From positions 87,501,207 through 87,565,206 of the forward strand of contig OY755039.1 of NCBI GenBank assembly GCA_963576565.1: a stretch of DNA of 64,000 nucleotides, written 5' to 3'. This DNA is from Aspidapion aeneum. Its lineage: Eukaryota > Arthropoda > Insecta > Coleoptera > Brentidae. The notes below the pieces were generated by a model. It ran no database searches, was not told where the DNA came from, and was given only the letters and a program-made list of their open reading frames with translations. Each line of letters opens with the position of its first letter. Within the stretch, counting starts at the first letter, position 1. This document shows positions 53,347 through 62,519 of the stretch, one piece after another. A program made the translations under genes and the position numbers.

Positions 53347-54567
53347 ATGCTTACTAGACAAGGATCGGCAAAGATGGAAGATCTAACTAAAATGATACAG
53401 GCTCTAGCAGCTCAAATGGCTCAAAATCAGAACGATATGAAACAGACCATGGAAGAAAACCTCGATCAGATAAAGAGCAACTCCGAACAGCTGAGAGAAG
53501 AGTTCAAGACTGCAACCGAAGATCTTAAGGGAGAAATAACCCAAAGAATGCATAGTGTAGAACAAAAGGTACAAAATAATTTGCAGAATGTAGAAGAAAC
53601 GGTACAAAATGTTAAAGAGAAGGTACAAAATGTTGAAGAAAAGGTACAACATGTTGAAGAAAAAGTGGAGAACGAACTACAGAATGTAAGGGAAGAAGTT
53701 TTTCAAACCATGGAAGAAAAATTCCAGGACGTGTCGAAACAGCTTATACAGCTTCAGAAAGAACACAACAAAATAAAAGCTCAGGGATGTGTCGTGAATT
53801 CCAACCAGAACATTAAGCCTCCAAATTTTGACGGTACGTCCTCTTGGTCCACCTACAAACAACAATTTGAAGCTGCCGCCGCTGCAGATGGTTGGGACGA
53901 GAACGAAAAAGCTAGAGCGTTGTTAGTAGCTCTACGGGAACCTGCACTCGGACTTTTACGGTCCATTCCAGTCGAACAAAAACAGAATTATAACGCTTTA
54001 GTGGCAGCGCTAGAAAGAAGGTATGGAGACGAACACTTGCGAAATTTACATTGGTCAGAATTACATGTTCATCAACAAAGAGCAGGGGAGTCATTACAAG
54101 AGTATGAAGCGGATATCAGGAGGCTGATGTACTTGGCTTACCCAGAAATGCCAGAAAATTACAGAGATCCCTTCACGGTAGATCGATTTATTAACGGCTT
54201 GCGAGACACGGACTTAGCAAAATTACTACGTCGAGAACGCTTCCATAACAGCAGTGAAGTGTTGATTGGAGCCCTTGAAATTGAATCATCAAATAATATG
54301 TCCAGGCCAAAAGTAAGAGGTGTTTCAATTCAGGAGGTAGAAGAAATGAGCACTGGAAATGAGGTCAACTTAAAAACGCTAAACCAACTGTTTCAATCAC
54401 TGATAGAGAAGATTGATTCTTTGAAAGAAAATAGACGATCCCATCCAAATGTAAAGTGTTTCAGATGCGGACGTACAGGGCATATTCAACGCGATTGTCG
54501 TGTCCAAATGAGGTCTCGCTCACCATCTAGTGGGACAGAGTACCGAAGAAGAGATCAGGAAAACTAA
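53347..54567 (+). CDS. Gypsy-type gag
   Basis: The frame is intact from ATG 53347 (406 codons). Residues about 10-150 form a long coiled coil with tandem VQNVEEK-type heptads. This is followed by a capsid-like region (PPNFDGTSSWSTYKQQFEAA, then WSELHVHQQRAGESLQEYEA) and, near the end, the nucleocapsid CCHC knuckle CFRCGRTGHIQRDC. An Arg/Ser-rich tail closes it. Gag forms the particle and binds element RNA. The heptad repeats are also visible as near-identical 21-base DNA repeats at 53560-53670. The stop lies in a different frame from pol, which overlaps it by 37 bases. Confidence 0.9.
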   Translation: MLTRQGSAKMEDLTKMIQALAAQMAQNQNDMKQTMEENLDQIKSNSEQLREEFKTATEDLKGEITQRMHSVEQKVQNNLQNVEETVQNVKEKVQNVEEKVQHVEEKVENELQNVREEVFQTMEEKFQDVSKQLIQLQKEHNKIKAQGCVVNSNQNIKPPNFDGTSSWSTYKQQFEAAAAADGWDENEKARALLVALREPALGLLRSIPVEQKQNYNALVAALERRYGDEHLRNLHWSELHVHQQRAGESLQEYEADIRRLMYLAYPEMPENYRDPFTVDRFINGLRDTDLAKLLRRERFHNSSEVLIGALEIESSNNMSRPKVRGVSIQEVEEMSTGNEVNLKTLNQLFQSLIEKIDSLKENRRSHPNVKCFRCGRTGHIQRDCRVQMRSRSPSSGTEYRRRDQEN

Positions 54568-56096
54568 AACTAGCCAACGCAGAGGGGCGGGTGTTGGCTA
54601 ATGGGAATTTAGCCCCCAAAATTTACTCTATCAAGAGCTTAAAACATACTGCTGACAGCCTTAACATCGACGGACTTATTAATGGAAGAAAAGTTAATAT
54701 AACAGTAGACACTGGTGCTGCCATATCATTGCTTAAGTTCAAAATTGCAACGAGATATAAAATTCAACCAACAGAAAAGAAAATAACACTTAAGACTGTG
54801 ACTGGAGAATCCGCCGACGTGTTGGGGCAGACAGACATAGACCTACAGCTGGGGAGGTTGAAGATTCGCCACTCGGTATTAGTTGCAGACATAGAAGACG
54901 AATTTATTTTGGGAATGGACCTGATAAGTAAACATGGATTTGCGTTTGATAATAAACTTAATACCCTAAGATTTGGGAACGAAGAGTTCATTTTGTCAAA
55001 TAGTCACATCAATAAAGAACCAATTAAGGTGGTGGCAGTATGCACAACAAGACTAGTCGGTAACAGTGAGACCATAATTTTTGGGAGGCTGGAAAATAAA
55101 ACATCAAACTGCGTCGGACTCATAAGCCAACAAAACACACCCAACACCTACCTCGTTGCAAAATCACTAGGTAAAACCGATAAAGACATCCCGATTAGAG
55201 TCGCCAATATTTTCCCAAATAGTGTCAAAATTAATAAGGGGGAGGTGGTAGCATTATTTGAACCAGTAACAAGATGTGAAGAGCCAACTTCCGAGGATAC
55301 AAGCAAGTTACCAATGGAGGTACTTCAGCAATTTGAGTCAACTTGGCAACATCTCACTCCAGAAGAATTTAGTAAAGCGAGAGAGTTTATAGAAGAACAA
55401 AGTAATATCTTCGAAACTAGGAGTAGTTCGGGACGCACAAACCTTATTCAACATGCTATCAACACTGGCGATGCCCAACCGATAAGACAACCCCCAAGAA
55501 AACTACCAATGGCCAAGCAAGAAGAAGTTCACAATCTCATTAATAAAATGCTCAGCGACGGTGTTATTGAAGAGTCGTCAAGTCCTTGGTCATCTCCTGT
55601 GGTGTTGGTCACTAAAAAGGATGGAAGTACTAGATTTTGTGTCGACTACAGGAAACTTAACGATGTGACCAAGAAAGATAGTTACCCACTGCCAAGAATA
55701 GACGACACGTTAACAACATTGGCAGGATCATATTGGTTTTCTACTCTTGACCTGAAAAGTGGGTATTGGCAAGTAGGAATCTTTGAAAGAGATAAAGAGA
55801 AGACTGCATTCTCTGCTGGAAGTGGACTTTATCAGTTTAATGTGATGCCATTTGGCCTGTGCAATGCCCCAGCTACATTTGAAAGACTAATGGAAGTCGT
55901 TCTACGAGACCTTACTTGGAAAACCTGCCTAGTCTATTTGGATGATGTCATAGTAATGGGGAAATCATTTCAAGAACATCTAGATAATTTACGAGAAGTA
56001 TTCTCAAGAATCAGGAAAGCAAATCTTAAATTAAACTCAAAGAAATGTTTTCTGTTCCAAGAAAAAGTTGAGTTCCTGGGTCACGTCGTTTCCTGA
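54531..56096 (+). CDS. Gypsy-type pol, first part: protease and reverse transcriptase
   Basis: After the short overlap with gag, the aspartic protease has the active site VDTGAAISLL (about 54702) and FILGMDLISKHG. The reverse transcriptase has VVLVTKKDGSTRFCVDYRKL, STLDLKSGYWQV, FNVMPFGLCNAP and the catalytic YLDDVIVMG (about 55937). The frame meets TGA at 56094-56096, just after FLGHVVS, and the same frame continues on the other side. This is therefore a single nonsense change in an otherwise complete enzyme. Confidence 0.9.
   Translation, partial: WDRVPKKRSGKLKLANAEGRVLANGNLAPKIYSIKSLKHTADSLNIDGLINGRKVNITVDTGAAISLLKFKIATRYKIQPTEKKITLKTVTGESADVLGQTDIDLQLGRLKIRHSVLVADIEDEFILGMDLISKHGFAFDNKLNTLRFGNEEFILSNSHINKEPIKVVAVCTTRLVGNSETIIFGRLENKTSNCVGLISQQNTPNTYLVAKSLGKTDKDIPIRVANIFPNSVKINKGEVVALFEPVTRCEEPTSEDTSKLPMEVLQQFESTWQHLTPEEFSKAREFIEEQSNIFETRSSSGRTNLIQHAINTGDAQPIRQPPRKLPMAKQEEVHNLINKMLSDGVIEESSSPWSSPVVLVTKKDGSTRFCVDYRKLNDVTKKDSYPLPRIDDTLTTLAGSYWFSTLDLKSGYWQVGIFERDKEKTAFSAGSGLYQFNVMPFGLCNAPATFERLMEVVLRDLTWKTCLVYLDDVIVMGKSFQEHLDNLREVFSRIRKANLKLNSKKCFLFQEKVEFLGHVVS
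54558..54564 (+). promoter_or_regulatory. Candidate -1 frameshift site between gag and pol
   Basis: GGAAAAC lies directly before the gag stop. The pol frame (-1) is open only from 54531, so ribosomes must shift between there and 54567. The second half (AAAAC) fits the usual heptamer; the first half is imperfect. No clear downstream pseudoknot was identified. Confidence 0.4.
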
Positions 56097-57700
56097 GAAG
56101 GCATCCATACCGACGAAAAGAAGTTACAAGCAATAAAAGAATGGCCTCAACCTCGTGACAAACATGAATTGAGAAGCTTTTTGGGTCTGTGTACATACTA
56201 CAGACGATTTTTAGAAGGATTCGCCAAAATAGCGTCTTCATTACATAGACTTACAGAAGATAAAGCTTCTTACAAATGGAATACCGAATGTGACCAAGCA
56301 TTTAGAAGACTAAAAGCAGCATTATGTTCTAGTCCGATTCTTGCATATCCCATTCCAAAAGGAAAATTCATATTAGATACTGATGCGAGCAACGATGGCA
56401 TAGGAGCAGTACTCTCCCAAGTACAAGATGGAGAAGAACGGGTCATCGAATTTTTCAGCAAGAAGCTATCCAAACCAGAAAGAAATTATTGTGTTACTAG
56501 AAAGGAGCTCCTAGCCATAGTTAAATCCGTAGATCACTTTCACAAATATCTCTACGGACAAGAGTTTCTGATTAGAACGGATCATGCTGCGTTACAGTGG
56601 CTCATGAAAATGAAACAACCTGAGGGGCAAGTCGCGAGATGGATAGAAAAGCTACAACAATACCATTATCAAATTAAGCACCGAGCGGGAAGGGTGCATA
56701 ATAATGCAGATGCATTGTCCAGAAGACCTTGCCCTGAGGATTGTAAACATTGCAGGAAAATTGACCAGAAAGAAGGAATTACCTACGTGCGCCAGATAAA
56801 GTTAGAACCAGATGAAGAATGGATGTCGGCTTCGATTAGAACCACACAACTTAACGACAAAGATGTAGGACCTATCTTGCGATTGAAAGAAGAGAACAAG
56901 CCACGACCATCATGGCAAGATATCGCAAACCAAGGGGTGATATTCAAATCACTGTGGGCACAATGGGATTCACTGATAGTAGAAGAAAACATCCTTAAAC
57001 GTGCCTGGGAAAGTGCCGATGGCCTTACTGTGATTAATCAAGTAGTGGTTCCTAGGAGCATGGTAGACAATATAATGGCCGAATGCCATGGTGGAAAATC
57101 AGGCGCGCACCTAGGCATAAATAAAACCATGGACAAAATTCGAAACCGATTTTATTGGGTCAATTACTTTCAAGATGTGAAAAACTGGTGCCGCCGATAT
57201 TCGACTTGTGCAGCCAGCCAAGGTCCCAAAACAAGGTCCAGAGGTCAAATGAAACAATATAACGTAGGTCTGCCATTCGAACGCATTGCTATTGATGTGG
57301 CCGGACCATTTCCAGAAACTAAAAAGGGCAACAAATACATCCTTGTTGTCATGGATTACTTTAGCAAATGGCCAGAAGTTTTTGCTTTGCCTAACCAAGA
57401 GGCCGCTACAGTTGCAGAAGTTCTGGTAAATGATGTTTTCAGCCGATTTGGCATTCCTTTGGAACTACATTCAGATCAAGGAAGAAACTTTGAATCAAAG
57501 CTCTTCCAGAATCTCTGTGACCTTTTAGGAATACATAAAACACGGACTACTGCTTTACATCCGCAGTCAGATGGCATGGTTGAAAGATTTAATAAAACAA
57601 TAGAAGAACATCTTTGCAAAGTTGTTGATGAGCACCAAACAGATTGGGACCAATATATTCCATTGTTTTTGATGGCCTATAGAACCGCCATTCAAATACG
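56097..57700 (+). CDS. Gypsy-type pol, second part: RNase H and integrase
   Basis: In the same frame as the first part it continues with LRSFLGLCTYYRRF, the RNase H core LDTDASNDGIGAVLSQ, TRKELLAIV and RTDHAALQWL, ending NNADALSRRP. The integrase follows: the zinc-binding region ECHGGKSGAHLG ... WCRRYSTCA, in which the first Cys of the usual CxxC is Tyr, then the catalytic IDVAGPFP (about 57291), HSDQGRNFES (about 57470) and GMVERFNKTIEEHL (about 57574). A one-base shift near 57690 ends useful translation at 57791 in an unrelated tail. Confidence 0.88.
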
Positions 57701-58207
57701 ACAGGACCTACTCCATCTAGTATCCTGTTTGGTAGAGAACTGCGTTTACCATGTGATATCATGTTTGGTTCACCTGAAGAAGCACACTTAGAGGTTAATG
57801 ACTATGTCGAACGTTTAAGGCAAAAGCTGCACGATATCCATGAAGTGGTTAGAGAGCGAATAGAAATAGCCAGTGACCGCATGAAAGCGAGATATGACCT
57901 GAAAGCAAACTCTTCAGGGTTCAAAGAGAATGATCAAGTCTGGCTATACAATCCTCAACGCAAGAAAGGAAGATCACCTAAGTTGACACCACCATGGGAA
58001 GGGCCTTATAAAGTTGTTAAGAGAATTAATGATGTAGTCTACCGAATCCAGAGAAGCCCGAAGTCCAAGATGAAAGTTGTTCATCTAGACAGACTAAAAC
58101 CTTACCTGGGAAATATTGATCGGACGATCAAACTTGAAGAGGAGGATAGTGTTACAAATTTAAGTTATTTAAATTTTATAATTGGAATTTATTTAGGTTT
58201 AGTGTAG
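57694..58207 (+). CDS. Gypsy-type pol, third part: integrase C-terminus running into the 3' LTR
   Basis: In the shifted frame the integrase resumes with TPSSILFGRELRLPCD, MFGSPEEAHLEVNDYV and the GPY/F-type module (WLYNPQRKKG, TPPWEGPYKVVKR, VVHLDRLKPY). It crosses the polypurine tract and stops at 58207, 58 bases inside the 3' LTR, so the last 19 residues are LTR-encoded. No chromodomain is seen. Confidence 0.8.
58136..58149 (+). promoter_or_regulatory. Polypurine tract
   Basis: GAAGAGGAGGATAG directly precedes the 3' LTR, as needed for priming of the second DNA strand. It is also coding, giving acidic residues at the end of pol. Confidence 0.8.
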
Positions 58208-58566
58208 TATTAGTTTGATTTATCTTAAGGTTGTATTCTTAGTCTAGGTTTTAGTTGCGTTATCTGTGACTTGCGGTCGTAATAATACGAGAACTTTCCG
58301 GACGTCGAAGGCTGCCGGAAAGTTCGAGAGAGATGCACGATCCTATATATAGGGCCGGGGTCGCGCACCAGTCAGTCAGTCACAGACAACGTACTGTAGT
58401 GGTCGTGAGATATTAACACGAAGTTAATATACCGATTATAGTAGTGAATTATTAGCAAGTTATTCGTAAGTTTAAGTGCGTGTTTTTGTACATAATTTGT
58501 CGAAATAAATTGACGTATCGTTTTCAACAATTGCGAGTTTTAATTTGTCGTTGTGAACCCGTAACA
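58150..58566 (+). repeat. Gypsy-type 3' LTR (417 bp)
   Basis: It begins TGTTAC after the polypurine tract and ends TAACA before the ATAT duplication. It repeats all the promoter features of the 5' LTR. Confidence 0.93.
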
Positions 58567-58570
58567 ATAT

Positions 58571-59344
58571 ACAATGATTTTACATTTTAAAAATATGTTT
58601 AAAAATAATATATATTTTTATTTTTGTTTTAAAACAGCACTGTGTCTTTTTATCCAATTTTATAATTTTAAACTCGCACAAGCCGTGTACTAATAATGTG
58701 ATGTTACCGTAATACCGTCCAAAACGACTGAATGTTCCAGATATAGTAGCGAGCATATCGGATAAAATATGAATACGTTTTTTATTTGCAAGAGAACAAC
58801 AGTGATTGATATAGTAAAGAAGTTAACTCTACATCTTAAAAACTAGCAAATATATAAATTTTTTCCAAAATACAAAAAAATAGTAACTTGTTTTAAGATA
58901 TAAAGCAAATTTCTTTACTTTAATAATTCGTGTTCTCTTGTAAACAAAAAACGTATTCCCAGAACCGATCCGGCACTCTTGGATTTATGACGTCACAAAG
59001 GCCCTCCCACTCAAATTGGAGGCAACCACCCGGTGATTTAAAATTGTGTGATCTATTAGATACCAATTGATCTAGGGTAGATTTAAAAAATCTTCCACAA
59101 CTATCCCACGGGACACGATTTTGGACTATAAGCTACTAAACTATTTTGTAAAAAAAATGTGGCAAATTTTAAGCACACATATTAATAATGAAATTGAATA
59201 CATACTCACGAGACAACTCGCCGTTGCCGTTGTTTTAGTATATTTCGTATAGTAAGTAAGCATGACGGCGGTGAGTAGGGTCGGATGCGGCGAATCGACG
59301 GTTATAAATTGTCTTAAAATATCTAACTACTTACGAAAAAATGA
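58571..59344. other. Unassigned stretch with a small palindrome
   Basis: GAATACGTTTTTTATTTGCA and AGAGAACA at 58771 are mirrored by TGTTCTCTTG and AAACAAAAAACGTATTC ending at 58958, giving a 188-base inverted-repeat element. The rest shows no supportable feature. Confidence 0.5.
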
Positions 59345-60860
59345 TTACATAGAATTTTAAATTTAATTTTTAGAAGCTACGGGAGCCGAATTTCCTTTAC
59401 TAAGTAGAGTCCACGAAAACCTGAACGGACTCTTGCTGCTCTGCGTTTCCAAAGTAGAAGAAATGTATTTAATTGAAATAATATACAGGGTATCCCAAAA
59501 GTCCGAGGCCACCCAAATATTTTTTGAACAATTGAAGATAACTGAACCGTATTTGGCCATGGTCAATAATATCAAGAGATCTATTTTATGGAAGAGCGGG
59601 CGTGTTGATCTTTTACATTAGGAGGCGGTATAGGGGTTGTATGTGTATGTGTAAAAAAAATGAACTGCCAAACCAATTTTTTTTAGTTTTCGTCAAAATT
59701 AACAAGTTTGTTGTTTTTAAACAAAAAACCTATTTAATGATATCTTGTTTAGAAGGTTTTGGAAAACATTTTCACATAACTGCTCCTTTTCTATGTCAAA
59801 CGTGTCAAAATCTATTGGCTGTCATACTTATTTTACTCTTTTGGACAAATTTCACAAGTTTTGTCTAACCATAGCATGTTCGAGAGGTCTTTCAAAAACT
59901 ACCATGTTGACGTAACAGTCATTTGTTTACGGTAAACATGTTTTCTACATTTTTAACTAACTTCAGCTTGAAGTGTTTTAAGATGCCACGATCAAATGAA
60001 GATAAAGTTGAAAATATTTTTTTTATCTGACACAGGTCTATCGGTAAACGCATTGTTGAAAAGTCGTTTAGTTTCCCTATAATATCTTGTTCGCAGTTAA
60101 AGAAAAACAATTTCAACTTTATCTTCATTTGATCTTGGCATTTTAAACAATAAAACTGAAGTTTGTTAAAAAACTTAGAAAAAATGTTTGACGTAAACAA
60201 GTGACAGTTACGTCAACATGTTAGTTTGTGAAAGACTTTTCGAAAAAGCTATGGTTAGACAAGACTTTGAAACGTGAAATTTGTTCAAAATAGACCTTTT
60301 AAACAAAATATCACTAAATAGGGTTTTTGTTTAAAAACAACAAACTTGTTAATTTTGACAAAAACTAAAAAAATTAGGTTTGGCAGTCCATAGCTTTTGA
60401 CAGATTTCATGTAGACAATCGACAGTTATGTCAAAGTGTTTTTCAAAGACATTTTTAAAACGAGGTGTCACTTAATATGGGTTTCAATTTAAAAATTTTA
60501 AGTGGACCACCCCCTATGCCTCTCCCTAATATAAGGGCAACACACCTGCCCTTCCATAAAATAGATCTCTTGATATTATCGATCACTGCCAAATACGGTT
60601 CAGTTATCTTCAATACTTCAGAAAATATTTGGGTGGACTCGGAATTTTGGGACACCCTGTATGTTTTCAGTGTTAAAACAAAAAAAAATATTTTTCAAAA
60701 AACAGTATTTTTTTAACGTTCGAAAAACATTTTAAAAAAACATTAGTTTTGATTTTGGAAAAATATGTTAGAAAAACATATTATTTATCTAATGTCAGAA
60801 TATAACGTTATGTTTTTCATTGAAACATTATTTTATCGTTATTAAAATGTTTTTGTGTTT
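59345..60860. repeat. Dispersed repeat, copy B, interrupted by a hairpin element
   Basis: The left part 59345-59480 and right part 60690-60860 match 2744-2890 and 2940-3150 respectively. Copy A has no insertion between them. Confidence 0.6.
59486..60659. mobile_element. 1.17-kb TA-flanked hairpin element
   Basis: The termini CAGGGTATCCCAAAAGTCCG and CGGAATTTTGGGACACCCTG are inverted, flanked by TA at 59484-59485 and 60660-60661. The arms stay complementary almost to the centre: AACTGAACCGTATTTGGCCA, ATCAAGAGATCTATTTTATG, AACAAGTTTGTTGTTTTTAA and ATCAAATGAAGATAAAGTTG all have inverse partners. The whole could fold as one long hairpin of about 550-bp arms. The ACAGGGTGTCCC-type end recurs at 26661, 34145 and 61100. 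TA duplication suggests Tc1/mariner-type mobilisation. There is no coding sequence. Confidence 0.8.
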
Positions 60861-61731
60861 GGTAGCATAAGGAAAACAGTTTACACAAAAATGATATTTT
60901 CATAAATAAAAAAATTTAGACCCGTGCCAAAATGTGGAGTTTTCAAAAAGCCTCTGTACCCTGAAAACGACTGCTCATATGAATATGCGGTTTTCACATA
61001 ATATGAATCTCTTTTGAAAATCGAGCCTCGCTCGACTCAGTCATATTTTCTCTATGTGTCGCCTGAAAGTACCTTAAAACTCCGAAAAGTGTTCAGTTTG
61101 GGACACCCTCTACAGTAGAAATCTACAAAATCAGGTACAAAGAGGAGGAAGCACCCCCTTTTCGTAAAATTACGAGCCGCCACACCAAATAGTGGTAATT
61201 TATGCATTATCCAGCATTTTTCCGATCTTTCACGCTGCATTTTTAAATTCCCAAAAATTTCCGGAGGGTTATTGTTATTTAAATAAGCATTTGTTTGAGA
61301 TTCCCTGCATGATGTGTGATTCGGAGTAAAATTACCTAACTAAAATATTTTAAGTGGAATGTAAAAAACAGACAATTAGGAACAAAAAATGTCCACAAAA
61401 ATCTTCTCTGATATACTACCTGGAACGGATCCGCCTTGCGCCCAAAGTGAGGCAAGTAGAGAAGGAGAGTGGTTACTGCTATCTATCTCTTTTTATCTCA
61501 TTGTCTTATATGGAGAAATGGTGCAATATACGAAGTTTTTTAACTTTTTTAGAGTTAATTAGGCAATAATCAAATTTTATCTTTGAACATAATCAAGTTT
61601 GAACCATATCCGAACATATTCCGTTCACAAAAAAATATAATAGTATTTAGAAATGGGGTGCAGACAGAGAAAAACTACGGATCATTGGTGTATCGTGCCT
61701 TTATGTGCTTATTTACTTTTGCAAAATCCAG
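60861..61731. other. Unassigned stretch
   Basis: A GTTTGGGACACCCTCTACAG block near 61098 looks like an isolated end of the CAGGGTGTCCC family. No gene is visible. Confidence 0.4.
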
Positions 61732-61990
61732 TGGCGTATATAGAAAAAAGTTTCGTAGGGGGGGGGGGGCGAGACAGTTTCGGGGGCCCTAGACACTTTC
61801 AGAGGGGGGCCCGAGACAGTTTCAGTTTCAGAGGGGGGCCCGAGACAGTTTCGGAGGGGGGGCCCGAGACAGTTTCGGGGGGCCCGAGACTGTTTCGGGG
61901 GGGCCCGAGACCTCATGAGGCCGTATTTTATGCTATGTTATGTTTGTATTCATGAAATATGTGGAAAACATCTAAAAAAATCTTAGCTTC
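61732..61990. mobile_element. Partial hAT-type MITE with G-rich minisatellite
   Basis: It starts CAGTGGCGTATATAG as in the 11.2-kb copy. It then has about five units of GGGGGGCCCGAGACAGTTTC and the shared CATGAATAC...AAAAAAATCTTAGCTTCGGG tail in reverse. The second terminus is missing. Long frames here on both strands are artefacts of the minisatellite. Confidence 0.6.
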
Positions 61991-62078
61991 GGGGGAGTAA
62001 AAACTTAAAGTAGAATTAAGAGACTAGATTTCAATCAATAGGCATTTTTTTAAAACATTTTTTGACTGATGTCTGGTC

Positions 62079-62205
62079 AGTGGCGTATAGCCCACCCCCC
62101 CCCCCCGCAGCTAAGATTTTTTTAGATATTTTCCACACATTTCATGAATACAAGCATAAAATAGCATAAACTGCAACCTCATGACGTCTTGGGGGTTTAA
62201 GATTG
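62079..62205. mobile_element. Partial hAT-type MITE
   Basis: CAGTGGCGTATAGCCC followed by a poly-C run, GCAGCTAAGATTTTTTTAG, TTTCATGAATACAAGC and AACCTCATGA matches the 11226-11395 copy. The right end is lost. Confidence 0.6.
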
Positions 62206-62519
62206 CAATTTTGTTAATTTCTTGTAGTAAACATTGTTTTAAATAATAATTTTATTTTTGTTTTTTTCATAAATTAGTTTTTCAAAAAATTGCTTTTTTA
62301 AAAAATATATATTATTAAAAAAAAAATTAAAAAAAACATCATTTTGTAGAGTTATTGTGTAACAGACACACAGTTTTTTCTACGATTCCAATAGCCTTCC
62401 GTACCCACAGTATGGATGGCTAGAAAGTAAAAAAACCAGATACAGAACCGGATTAATGCAAAAATATGGGTAGTAATCCAAAAACAAACATTTATCGATC
62501 AAGGCAGATTTGATTTAAT

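Larger units (their letters stand above)
51937..58566 (+). mobile_element. Gypsy-type LTR retrotransposon, young, nearly intact
   Basis: LTRs of 417 bp each begin TGTTAC and end TAACA, and differ at about three bases by eye. ATAT flanks both sides (51933-51936 and 58567-58570). A primer-binding-site candidate, a 1-kb repeated leader, gag, pol (protease, reverse transcriptase, RNase H, integrase) and a polypurine tract are all present. Pol has one stop and one frameshift, and no env frame is seen. It lies opposite in direction to SLC36. Confidence 0.93.

Noticed and set aside
61653..61955. 100-codon plus-strand frame and an opposed 67-codon frame
   Set aside because: Both are products of the GGGGGGCCCGAGACAGTTTC minisatellite and carry only repetitive residues.
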